A stretch of DNA of 59,484 nt from the NCBI GenBank assembly GCA_038205115.1, contig JBBRCE010000031.1, positions 1-59,484 on the forward strand, in the 5' to 3' direction. The stretch comes from JBBRCE01 sp038205115 (GTDB taxonomy: Bacteria > Planctomycetota > Planctomycetia > Pirellulales > JBBRCE01). The notes beneath the pieces are model-generated. The model did no database searches. It saw nothing but the letters and a program-made list of their open reading frames with translations, and had not been told where the DNA came from. The position numbers and the translations under genes are program-made. The first letter of the stretch is position 1. Every line of letters starts with the position of its first letter. Shown in pieces: positions 34,869 to 43,608 of this stretch.

Positions 34869-35981
34869 TCAAGACACATCCAAAGCACAGCGGACCACGC
34901 GCCCGTCGAGTTCTTGCAAACCTTCGCCAGAAAGGTAAAAGTCCTGCAGCTCGAATTGTCCGCTCGGAAAACTGATGACGCCATATTTAAAAACGCTCAT
35001 CGGCCGGAAGGCGTCTTTGCGAAATTGCGCGGCCACTTGCCAATGAAATCCGTCGCGGCTGACCAGCAACGAACTTTGATCGGACTGAATGCCCGGACCG
35101 GTTTCCACGGTGGTCCCAGCAACATAATAACCCGAATGGGTTTGAAATCCATACCATCCGGAGCAATCGACTTTTTGCCCAAATTCGAGTTGACCGGTCT
35201 GGCGGTCCATGCGGCAGGCAAAATTCTGTTCGAGCTCGGTATCGGTAATCCAGCAGAGGTGCGTGGGCGTGAAGAAAAGTTTCACGGCCCGCCACTTCTG
35301 CGAACCGTCGCCAAATTCGATCATTGATTGAAACCGTAGATCGGTTTTAATCACGCAGCACTCGTCTTTACTGTCGCCGGCGGTGATCCAAAACGCGTCG
35401 GGATCGAACGGGTCGCGGAACACGCCATGGACGTGTCGCACCTTGCCGGCCGAGAATTCGTGCGCCACGTCCACGCGGCTCAATTCCGCATTGGTCCGCC
35501 AAATCCGCACGGGCCGCCGCTCGGCGTTATCGAAGTACTCGCCAAAATAGATGCAGCCATCATCGTCTTCGGCAAAACTGTCGTGCAGCACGCGATCGCC
35601 TTGGATTTTGCCAATTCGCCGCAACTGCCCATCCTTCACCGCGTAGACGGCCTCGGCGCGGATCGCCAACACATGGCCGTGCCGATTTGCGTAGACGTTG
35701 CATTTATCGCTGCGCGAGGCGCGCTGGGCCAGACGATGGAAGTTGAAGAAGTCTCGCGGAAAAACACGCGGAAACGTGCCCAGCAGCGTCCGTCGACTTT
35801 CCGTCAGGCAGGCAATTTGCCGTCCAAACGAAAGGTAAACGCGCCGTCGGTGATCGACGTGATGCACGATCGTCGCCCGCGGAATAGGCTCGATCACGCG
35901 AAACTCCGCCCGCAGAGGCTGATCCACGAAAGAAAATGTCCTTAAATTCAGAAGTGCGGCGGAATCGCCAATCGCTGCCAT
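34869..35981 (-). CDS. Beta-propeller-like hypothetical protein
   Basis: 370 aa, ATG 35981. No signal peptide. Repeating beta blades with Trp/Tyr-Gly turns, for example HVLAIRAEAVYAVKDGQLRR, DDGCIYFGEYFDNAERRPVR, FWITAGDSKDECC and YYVAGTTVETGPGIQS. This suggests a six- or seven-bladed propeller. Seen in glycan-biosynthesis neighbourhoods, but no catalytic residues can be named. It precedes the hypothetical/formyltransferase pair by 54 nt and may head a three-gene operon. Confidence 0.68.
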   Translation of the reverse strand: MAAIGDSAALLNLRTFSFVDQPLRAEFRVIEPIPRATIVHHVDHRRRVYLSFGRQIACLTESRRTLLGTFPRVFPRDFFNFHRLAQRASRSDKCNVYANRHGHVLAIRAEAVYAVKDGQLRRIGKIQGDRVLHDSFAEDDDGCIYFGEYFDNAERRPVRIWRTNAELSRVDVAHEFSAGKVRHVHGVFRDPFDPDAFWITAGDSKDECCVIKTDLRFQSMIEFGDGSQKWRAVKLFFTPTHLCWITDTELEQNFACRMDRQTGQLEFGQKVDCSGWYGFQTHSGYYVAGTTVETGPGIQSDQSSLLVSRDGFHWQVAAQFRKDAFRPMSVFKYGVISFPSGQFELQDFYLSGEGLQELDGRVVRCALDVS

Positions 35982-36324
35982 TTTAACGCAAAGCCAGACC
36001 TCAATCTAATCGGGATTCGCAAACCATTTGGAATAATCAGCCGCCGAAAGGGAGCGTCGCTTGCTGCGAGGAAATGCCCCCCTATTAGAAGTAAGCAGCC
36101 GGGCGATGGCAAGTGCCCCGCGTGGCAAATTTTTCGACCAAGATTGCACCCGCGCCGGGGGGATTCAGCAGCCTGGGGTTGAAAAATGCCAGACTGCTTC
36201 GGCTCAACGGAAATACCGAACGATCACGACCGGCTCCGGCTGCAATTGGATGCTCTGGCAGGAGCGAAGGCAATGTCTTCCGGCCGAGCCAAACGCGATC
36301 CGGCGGCCGGCGAGCGCCGCGCGA
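35982..36324. other. Intergenic upstream of the propeller gene
   Basis: 343 nt between the stop of the DUF1501 gene and the start of the propeller gene. Only shadow ORFs (Arg/Ser/Ala-rich on both strands). No strong hairpin-plus-T terminator and no clear promoter hexamers seen. Confidence 0.4.
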
Positions 36325-37809
36325 TCACGCCAAGATCGGTTTGATCAGTTCGCCGTGGACATCGGTCAACCGCATATCGCGCCCACCAAAACGGAACGTA
36401 CTGCGCTTGTGATCGATGCCCAACAGATGCAGCATCGTGGCGTGCAGATCGTGAATTTCGCATTTGTCGGCGACGACTTTATAGCCGTATTCGTCGGTTT
36501 CGCCGTGGATCGTGCCACCCTTCACTCCGCCGCCCGCCAACCAAATGCTGAACGCAAACGGATTGTGGTCGCGGCCATGGCTGCCTTGTGCGAACGGCGT
36601 GCGGCCGAATTCACCGCCCCAGACCACCAGCGTTTGGTCCAACAAACCGCGCTGGGCCAAATCGCCCAGCAGCGCGCCGATCGGTTGATCCACGGCCTTG
36701 GCGTTTTTTTCGTGCCCGGATTCTAGATCCGTGTGCTGATCCCAGCGATCGACGCCAACGCTAGGACAAGTCAATTCGATGAATCGCACTCCGCGCTCCA
36801 CCATTCGCCGCGCTAGCAGGCATTGCCGACCAAAAATGGCGGTCGGCTGATACGAAGAATCCAAGCCGTACAGTGCTTTGATCTGCTGCGTTTCGCCGCT
36901 GAGATCCGTCAGCTCCGGCACTGCGGCCTGCATTCGATAAGCCAGTTCGTAATTGGAAATGGCCGTTTCGATTTGATCGTCGTGGCAGGCGCGCTCCGCG
37001 AGCCCGGCATCCAACCGCTTCATCAGGGCTAACTTGTTTTGCTGCATGACCGCTGTCAGCTCGTGGCGTTTGACGTTGGCCAGTGGCGGGTCGTCAGGCC
37101 GAAACAGCGAGCCTTGATACGAAGCCGGCAAGAATCCGCTACTGAAATTGTCGAGTCCGCCGGGCGGAATCAAGCCGCCATTGAGGACCACAAAGCCGGG
37201 CAAATTGCGATTTTCGCTGCCCAAGCCGTAACCGGTCCAGGCACCCATACTCGGCCGGCCGGCCTGACCATTGCCGGTGTGTAGAAAATAATTGGCGCTT
37301 GTGTGTTCGGAAAACTTCGACGTCATCGAACGGATCACGGCCAGCCGATCGACATGTTTGGCGACAAATGGAAACAGTGAGCTGACCGGGATGCCGCTTT
37401 GCCCATGCTGTTGGAATTTCCAAAAGCTACCCAGCGCGTTGCCGTTGTTGTTGAACTGCGTCGGCTCTTTTTTCATGGCGAACGGCTTGCCATTTTCACG
37501 AGTGAGTCGCGGCTTGGGATCAAACGTATCGACCTGCGACGGCCCGCCGTCCATGTACAAAAAGATCACGCTCTTGGCGCGCGGCGCGAAGTGCGGTTGC
37601 CGGGGCGCCCATGCGTCGCGCTGGCCGGACGAGCTTACGCCGTCTGCGACCGGCGCGGCGGCAGGTGGGGTTTCGTCGCGATCCGCGCCGATGCCGTCTT
37701 GCGCCAGCAGGGCCGTGGCGGCCACCGCGCCAAAGCCCAGCGCGCTGCGGACCAGCATCTGCCGGCGTGAGATCGCGGGGGTCGCAATTTGGCGATACGG
37801 AAACATCAA
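36325..37809 (-). CDS. Tat-exported DUF1501 protein
   Basis: 494 aa. Twin-arginine signal SRRQMLVRSALGFGAVAA. The DUF1501 fold is related to alkaline-phosphatase/sulfatase proteins: FLYMDGGPSQVDTFDPKP holds the first Asp pair; GWGGEFGRTPF-type motif (VVWGGEFGRTP), GRDHNPFAFSIWLAGGG and DLHATMLHLLGIDH carry further metal-ligand His and Asp. The hydrolysed substrate is not known for this planctomycete family. It follows the DUF1553 gene by 10 nt; the two are a standard operon pair for export-linked carbohydrate or sulfate-ester work. Confidence 0.93.
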   Translation of the reverse strand: MMFPYRQIATPAISRRQMLVRSALGFGAVAATALLAQDGIGADRDETPPAAAPVADGVSSSGQRDAWAPRQPHFAPRAKSVIFLYMDGGPSQVDTFDPKPRLTRENGKPFAMKKEPTQFNNNGNALGSFWKFQQHGQSGIPVSSLFPFVAKHVDRLAVIRSMTSKFSEHTSANYFLHTGNGQAGRPSMGAWTGYGLGSENRNLPGFVVLNGGLIPPGGLDNFSSGFLPASYQGSLFRPDDPPLANVKRHELTAVMQQNKLALMKRLDAGLAERACHDDQIETAISNYELAYRMQAAVPELTDLSGETQQIKALYGLDSSYQPTAIFGRQCLLARRMVERGVRFIELTCPSVGVDRWDQHTDLESGHEKNAKAVDQPIGALLGDLAQRGLLDQTLVVWGGEFGRTPFAQGSHGRDHNPFAFSIWLAGGGVKGGTIHGETDEYGYKVVADKCEIHDLHATMLHLLGIDHKRSTFRFGGRDMRLTDVHGELIKPILA

Positions 37810-37819
37810 CCACGTCCGA

Positions 37820-40800
37820 TCAATCTAAGTAGATGAATTCTTTCATGTTGAAAATCACGTGACACAAATCGGCCCAGGGCCGCACGTCCGTTTGCCAAGC
37901 GTCTCCGCTGAGTCCAAGATTGCCGGCCTGCGATTTCACGAACTCGATCGCTGCCAAATTTTCGGCCTCGGTTGGCGCGCGCGCCAAGGCCGTGGCATAA
38001 AGCTGCGTCACGCGCGCCGAAGGCCGCGGCTCGGACAGAGCGTGCGCGGCCCACAGCCGCGCCTGCCCAATCACAAACGGATCGTTCATCAGCATCAGCG
38101 ATTGAGCCGGTACGTTCGAGAGGTTCCTACGGCCTACGCAAGTGCTGGGCGCCGGCATGTCGAAGGCCATCATCATCGGCGAGAGGAAATTGCGCCGCAC
38201 GGAAATATAGATGCTGCGTCGACCATCGCCATCCAACGGGCCGCTTTCGCTCGGACGTCCGCGGCCGTCCATAAATGGTGTGAGAAACACCGGCACGCTG
38301 CGGCCAAAATGCGCGAGGTTCAAGCGACCGGAGATGGCCAGCATTTGATCGCGAATCGGCTCGGCTTCCAAGCGACGGATGCGCGCATGCTGCAACAGCA
38401 GGTTGGTTGGGTCGCGCTGTTGTGATGCATTGCTGGCCACGCTCGACACTTGGTAGCTGCTACTGAGCATGATGCGGCGAATTAGCCGTTTGAGCGACCA
38501 ACCGTCGCGACGGAAATCGCTGGCCAAAAAATCGAGCAGTTCGAGATTCGCCGGCCGCTCGCCGAGCACGCCAAAATTATCGACCGAGGCCACGATCCCC
38601 CGGCCAAGCAGATGGTGCCAGACACGGTTGACCATCACCCGCGCGGTGAGCGGGTTATCGGCGGCCAGCATCGCCTGCGCAAGTGCCAAACGGTTGTTGC
38701 CCGGGCCTAACTCCGTGAGGCGTTCTCCGCCGAGTGCGGTGAGGAAGCGCGGCGGCAGCTTCTCTCCTGGCGTTTTCGAATTGCCGCGAATGAGCAAGAA
38801 TTCGCCGTCGCTGCTGCCCTGCCACATGGCTGGCGCGGCGTGCGACTGCTTTTGGATTTTGCCGATCAGTTCCGCGCGCTCTTTTAGGTAACTGGCGGCA
38901 AGCTGCTCCAACGGGCGTTGGTCCGCCTGTTCCGCAGGCGCGTCCGGAAACAAATTGGCATGTTTGATCAGCCAATTCCAAACCGGCGAGAGGTCGTCGG
39001 CCGAAGCGGCCCGTTTGCCCTTAGGCAGCAGTTCGTCGCTGGCCAAGCGGGTGAGCGTGGTCTCAAACAACCGCTCGTAGATCGCGGTCAATTCCAGCGA
39101 CGAACGAACGATCGGCTGTGATGCGGGTCGATCGCTCGTCGCCAGTTCTTGCGCGGCATCCAGCGCCTGGATCACCGCCGCCGATGGCAAATCCAGCATC
39201 GCCGCCGGCACGCGCGGTGATTGAACCACCAGCAGCACTTCCAAATTTTCGTCACCGTCTGGCGAGAACTCCAAGTGCGCCCGCTGCCCCTGATAGCTGG
39301 GCAGTTTGTGGGTAATCCAGCGCGGCCGGCCACCATCGTTTTTCCATTGATGCACCAATGCTTCGTGGAGCGGCCCATGATTGACCCAGTGCGATCCAAC
39401 CGCGGCGTAGACATTGCCGCCACCGCGCACCAGGTAATGCACGGCTTCGCCAGTCAACGTGAATGTCCGCGTTTTCAGCGTCAGGCCCGCGCGCGGCCAA
39501 TTGATCCGCCCAGGTTCTATTTGGGTCTGCTCGGCGGCTTTCAAACCGATCAAGGCTGGATCGCGAATCGCCGTCGAACGGCCCGGCGCCAAGCCAATCA
39601 GTTGCGCGGCATCGAGTCCCAACAGCGGTCGGCCCGCCGCTTGCGGGCGCAAGCCAAACGAATAGCCATCGGCATACCAGCCGTCAAAGCCGGGGCGATC
39701 ATAATCCAAAATGATCTGTTCGGGCGAGACCGCCTGTTCCGCCTCACGCAGGGCCTGTTTCCAGTTGGTCATTTGTTTGGCATCTGCGTCTTGCTCGCGC
39801 TGCCGCGACGCTTGGCTGCCGCTCAGCAATGACCTGGCCAGCGGAGCGAGCAAATCGCGATCGTCCTTACTGCTCAACTGCAGGTCCGCAATCCATTGGG
39901 CCAGTAGTCGATCATCCAACTCATGCTCGCGCGCCGCTTGGGCAAGCTGCCCGCGTCCGTGTTCGGTCAGATCGCTGAAGTCGACGCTGGCCAACGTTTC
40001 CGCAACCTGCTTGAGTGGGCGTAAGCGATGCCGCCAGCTTTCGGCCGTTAGCTGCAGCAACCGTGGCCGGTAACGTTTTTCCAAATCGTCCAGTTGCTGA
40101 GAAATCTGACGATGATTTTCTAGCGACTCAAAAGCGACTTGCCGGTAACTGGCGCTTTGCAAATAGCCGGCCAGCGAGTAGTAGTCTTTTTGCGAAATCG
40201 CATCGAACTTATGATCGTGACATCGCGCGCAGGCAATCGTCAGGCCGCAAAACGTCTTGCCGAAAACGTCGAGCATGTTGTCCTGCCGCTCGACTTCGTC
40301 GGCGCGGATATCGACCGGCGAATGCACCCATTCGCCCAGATACCAAAAGCCGGTTCCCAAGATCGACTCATTGGCCTGCGTCGCGGGGTTTAATCGCGGT
40401 TTGTCGAGCAGATCGCCGGCAATTTGCTCGGTGACAAATTGATCGTACGGCAAATCCGCGTTCAGCGCGCGAATCACGTAATCGCGATATTGCCAGGCAT
40501 TGGGCGTGTCGTAATCGAATTCATGCCCACGCGACTCACTGTAGCGCACCAGGTCCAACCAATGGCGAGCCCAGCGCTCGCCAAATTGCGGCGAACCCAA
40601 CAGCCGATCGACCAGTTTCGCGAGCGCCGCGGGATCAGAATCGGCGATGAAGGCTTGCGCCTCGTCGGCCGTCGGCGGCAATCCAATCAGATCGAAATAC
40701 ACGCGGCGGACCAGCGCGTGGCGGTCGGCCGGCGCGGCCGGCGCGAGTTGTTCGGCCTCCAGTTTTGCCAGCACAAAGCGATCCAGCGGTTGCTGCGGCC

Positions 40801-41401
40801 AATCGGCCTGCTTGACGGCCGGCGGCGCGCGGTCCTGAATGGGCTGCCAGCACCAATGTTCGGCCTTGCGCCGTTGCAGATCGAATGCGGCCGATTTCTC
40901 TTTGTCCGCGCCGCGGCCGGGAATGTGTTCCAGCCCGCTGGCACCTTGCTCAACCCAGCGGGTGAGAATGGCGATTTCGGCCGGCGGTAGCCGCGATTTG
41001 GGCGGCATCTGATAAGTTTCGCCGTAGTTGATGGCGTCGATCAACAGGCCTTTTTTCGTGCCGGGCACAATGGCTGGGCCGGTTTCGCCGCCGCGCACCA
41101 GTGCCTCGCGCGAGTTGAATCGCAATTTGCCTTCCGGCTTTTCAACATCGGGACCGTGACATTCGAAACAGCGGGCCACTAAAATCGGGCGGACTTGTTT
41201 TTCGAAAAACTCGCGAGATTCTTCACTCGCGACTCGATCGGTCGCCGGATCAACCGGGCTGGCCGCGACAGTGGTTGTCGCTGGAACTTCGGTTGCCGCC
41301 GCAACGTCGGCCTGCTCGCCAGCAACGCTCCAGCCAACCGCCGCGCAGGCAGAAACGGTCAGCAGCAGGCCGAGGCAAAAACGAAGATGATAAAGCGGCA
41401 T
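37820..41401 (-). CDS. DUF1549/DUF1553 protein with planctomycete cytochrome-c domain
   Basis: 1193 aa from ATG 41401 (the frame opens at 41458). Signal peptide, then a PSCyt1-type c-heme domain with RCFECHG (CxxCH) and distal Met-rich YQMPPKSRLP. DUF1549 follows (DWPQQPLDRFVLAKLE; RVYFDLIGLPPTADEAQ; ARHWLDLVRYSESRGHE), with a second heme-type site CARCHDHKFD. A ~400-residue beta-rich insert comes next. C-terminal DUF1553 starts near NRLALAQAML and includes ARVMVNRVWHHLLGRGIVA and SSSYQVSS. A periplasmic redox protein of unknown substrate, first gene of an operon with DUF1501. Confidence 0.94.
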   Translation of the reverse strand: MPLYHLRFCLGLLLTVSACAAVGWSVAGEQADVAAATEVPATTTVAASPVDPATDRVASEESREFFEKQVRPILVARCFECHGPDVEKPEGKLRFNSREALVRGGETGPAIVPGTKKGLLIDAINYGETYQMPPKSRLPPAEIAILTRWVEQGASGLEHIPGRGADKEKSAAFDLQRRKAEHWCWQPIQDRAPPAVKQADWPQQPLDRFVLAKLEAEQLAPAAPADRHALVRRVYFDLIGLPPTADEAQAFIADSDPAALAKLVDRLLGSPQFGERWARHWLDLVRYSESRGHEFDYDTPNAWQYRDYVIRALNADLPYDQFVTEQIAGDLLDKPRLNPATQANESILGTGFWYLGEWVHSPVDIRADEVERQDNMLDVFGKTFCGLTIACARCHDHKFDAISQKDYYSLAGYLQSASYRQVAFESLENHRQISQQLDDLEKRYRPRLLQLTAESWRHRLRPLKQVAETLASVDFSDLTEHGRGQLAQAAREHELDDRLLAQWIADLQLSSKDDRDLLAPLARSLLSGSQASRQREQDADAKQMTNWKQALREAEQAVSPEQIILDYDRPGFDGWYADGYSFGLRPQAAGRPLLGLDAAQLIGLAPGRSTAIRDPALIGLKAAEQTQIEPGRINWPRAGLTLKTRTFTLTGEAVHYLVRGGGNVYAAVGSHWVNHGPLHEALVHQWKNDGGRPRWITHKLPSYQGQRAHLEFSPDGDENLEVLLVVQSPRVPAAMLDLPSAAVIQALDAAQELATSDRPASQPIVRSSLELTAIYERLFETTLTRLASDELLPKGKRAASADDLSPVWNWLIKHANLFPDAPAEQADQRPLEQLAASYLKERAELIGKIQKQSHAAPAMWQGSSDGEFLLIRGNSKTPGEKLPPRFLTALGGERLTELGPGNNRLALAQAMLAADNPLTARVMVNRVWHHLLGRGIVASVDNFGVLGERPANLELLDFLASDFRRDGWSLKRLIRRIMLSSSYQVSSVASNASQQRDPTNLLLQHARIRRLEAEPIRDQMLAISGRLNLAHFGRSVPVFLTPFMDGRGRPSESGPLDGDGRRSIYISVRRNFLSPMMMAFDMPAPSTCVGRRNLSNVPAQSLMLMNDPFVIGQARLWAAHALSEPRPSARVTQLYATALARAPTEAENLAAIEFVKSQAGNLGLSGDAWQTDVRPWADLCHVIFNMKEFIYLD

Positions 41402-41738
41402 GGCGGGCGGAGGGTTGGGGTTGGTTCGCCGCTGGGAATGAACCCTCAGTTTACCCATCGCCGCGCCGCTGGGTCAAACTTTTGCGATTGAATTTCAAAT
41501 CAACCTGGCGGCTCTCCGTCACATGCCATTCGTGCGGAGCGTATCGATGGCCATTCCTGGAGCGTCATGTGAGCGACGCGACGTGATTCGTCGGAAATGC
41601 TAGCGTGCTGGCAGCGGCCATTCCAGAGAGTCCGCGTTGTGGCAAGCGAACCGGGACGATACAATCCCCGGCGGAATCAACGATCGCGCTGGCAAGGATT
41701 GCGGCGCGCGCAGGCTACTCTCGTCAAGGATGACGGCG
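41402..41738. other. Divergent promoter region (DUF1553 / kdsD-like)
   Basis: 337 nt. The kdsD frame is open back to 41637 but lacks family similarity there. Both flanking genes must be transcribed from here; I could not pick convincing -35/-10 pairs. Confidence 0.4.
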
Positions 41739-42887
41739 ATGCAAACCCAGCAGCAGAATTCAACGCCCCGTTTAACTCCGGCCGAACAAATCGCTTTTGG
41801 CCAGCGGGTGATGAACGTCGAGGCCGCGGCCATCAGCGCAATTGCCGCCCAACTTGGCGAGGATTTTCATCGCGCGGCCGAACTCGTTTTTCACTGCCGC
41901 GGCAACATCATTGTCAGCGGCATCGGCAAAGCGGGTTTGATCGGCCAAAAACTGGTCGCCACGTTTGCCTCGACCGGCAGCCGCAGCCACTTTGTGCATC
42001 CAGGCGAAGCGGTCCACGGTGATCTCGGCCGTATTCATGCCGACGATCTGGTGCTGATGCTCTCGCAAAGCGGCGAGACTGAAGAAATTGTGCGATTGCT
42101 GCCGTGGCTCAAGCAGGCTGGCGTGCGAATCATCGCCATCACTGCCAAAAAAACCAGTCAACTTGGCCGCGCTGCCGTGGCTGTGATCGAACTCGGCAGT
42201 TTGCAAGAAGCCTGCGCGCTGGGTTTGGCGCCAAGCACGAGTACGTCGGCCATGTTGTCGATTGGCGACGCGCTGGCGCTGACGGTCAGCCAGATGCGGT
42301 CGTTCGATCGCGAAGATTTTTATCGCTTTCATCCGGCCGGCAACTTGGGCCGCAAGCTGGCCAAAGTCGAAGAGCAAATGCGAACATTGGCCGATTGCCG
42401 GCTGGCGCGTTGCTCGATGAGCGTGCGGCAAGTGCTGACCGAGCGTCACTTGCCTAGCCGCCGCACCGGGGCAGTAATGATTGTCGATCCGCAAGGCATT
42501 TTGCGCGGCGTGTTTACCGACAGCGATTTGGCCCGGCTATTGGAAAGTCGCCGCGACGGCACCATTGATGGCCCGATTCGTGACGTAATGACCAAACGCC
42601 CGAGCCGCGTCATCCAAGGTTCGCTATTGTCCGAAGCCATCGCCATCATGGCGCAGCGCAAGATCAGTGAGCTGCCGGTGGTCGACAGCGATGGTCGACC
42701 AGTAGGCTTATTGGATATAACGGACGTCGTGGCGCTGTTGCCGGCCGATTCCAAATCACCGCCAGCGACGTCGCCCGGCGTGGATCAAAAAAACAACGCG
42801 GATTCGACCAAGACCGGAATCGTGCCACGCCCAAAAAGTGTGGCCTTTGGGGCGACTGCGCAAAACATGCCGCAAAAAAGCTCCTGA
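41739..42887 (+). CDS. kdsD: Arabinose-5-phosphate isomerase (KpsF/GutQ/KdsD family)
   Basis: 382 aa from ATG 41739, chosen for AAGGA eight nucleotides before it (ATG 41730 is possible). Interconverts ribulose-5-P and arabinose-5-P, the first step to Kdo. SIS domain: NIIVSGIGKAGLIGQKLVATFAS, LMLSQSGETEEI, APSTSTSAMLSIGDALA, DFYRFHPAGNLGRKL. Two CBS domains follow (TGAVMIVDPQGILRGVFTDSDL; ISELPVVDSDGRPVGLLDITD). The C-terminal ~45 residues are extra and disordered. kdsC-like and Lpt-like genes follow, supporting the Kdo assignment. Confidence 0.93.
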   Translation: MQTQQQNSTPRLTPAEQIAFGQRVMNVEAAAISAIAAQLGEDFHRAAELVFHCRGNIIVSGIGKAGLIGQKLVATFASTGSRSHFVHPGEAVHGDLGRIHADDLVLMLSQSGETEEIVRLLPWLKQAGVRIIAITAKKTSQLGRAAVAVIELGSLQEACALGLAPSTSTSAMLSIGDALALTVSQMRSFDREDFYRFHPAGNLGRKLAKVEEQMRTLADCRLARCSMSVRQVLTERHLPSRRTGAVMIVDPQGILRGVFTDSDLARLLESRRDGTIDGPIRDVMTKRPSRVIQGSLLSEAIAIMAQRKISELPVVDSDGRPVGLLDITDVVALLPADSKSPPATSPGVDQKNNADSTKTGIVPRPKSVAFGATAQNMPQKSS

Positions 42888-43026
42888 ACTTGCCAGCAGC
42901 CAGAGATGTTCGGGCATCCGCTGGCGCGCGACTTTGTCGCCAGTAACGGATACGCGTGCTAGCAACGCAACATCGCTGAGCTCCGCTTGGTCGAATAGTC
43001 GAACGAAATTCGTAAGAGGTGCGTAG

Positions 43027-43545
43027 ATGAGTGTGGATTCCAAATGGCAACGGATCGAACTGATCCTGTCCGACGTCGACGGTGTGCTGACCGACGGCGG
43101 CGTGATCTTCGACAACCAGGGCATCGAGATTAAACGGTTTCACATTCGCGATGGCCTGGGCATCAAACTCTGGCAACGCGCGGGTTACCGGTTTGGACTG
43201 GTGACCGGGCGGGCGTCGCATATCGTACGTCTGCGTGCCGCCGAACTAGGAATTGAAATCGTTCGACAGGGCGTGGATGAAAAAGCGCCGGCCGTGCAGC
43301 AAATTATGAGTGAACTCAAACTGCGACCCGAACAAGTTTGCTACGTTGGCGACGACCTGCCCGACTTGCCCGCCATGCGCGCCGTGGGGCTAGCCGTCAC
43401 GGTGGCCGACGCTCCGCAAGAACTGCTGGAAGCAGCCGGATATGTGACGACCGCTGCTGGCGGCTGCGGCGCGATTCGCGAAACCATCGAAAAAATCCTG
43501 AAAAGCCAGCAGCGCTGGGACGATTTGATCCAAAAATATCGCTAA
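43027..43545 (+). CDS. kdsC: 3-deoxy-D-manno-octulosonate 8-phosphate phosphatase (KdsC-type HAD)
   Basis: 172 aa, ATG 43027 with AAGAGGTG upstream. Removes phosphate from Kdo-8-P. C0-type HAD fold: nucleophile motif SDVDGVLTDGG (Asp16, Asp18), LVTGRAS, Lys86 in VDEKAP, and GDDLPDLPAM (Asp109, Asp110). Length fits the cap-less tetrameric KdsC family. Same order as in many Gram-negatives (kdsD-kdsC-lptC), 139 nt after kdsD. Confidence 0.92.
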   Translation: MSVDSKWQRIELILSDVDGVLTDGGVIFDNQGIEIKRFHIRDGLGIKLWQRAGYRFGLVTGRASHIVRLRAAELGIEIVRQGVDEKAPAVQQIMSELKLRPEQVCYVGDDLPDLPAMRAVGLAVTVADAPQELLEAAGYVTTAAGGCGAIRETIEKILKSQQRWDDLIQKYR

Positions 43546-43608
43546 CTTCAGCGACGGCAACACACGGACCGCGGTTCTGTTTTTCTCGATAACTCGATCG
43601 ACGTTTTC

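Noticed and set aside
36061..36726. 221-codon plus-strand ORF
   Set aside because: Most of it is antisense to the well-supported DUF1501 gene.
37820..41401. Numerous plus-strand ORFs over 60 codons
   Set aside because: All are antisense shadows of the DUF1553 gene, which has continuous domain motifs.
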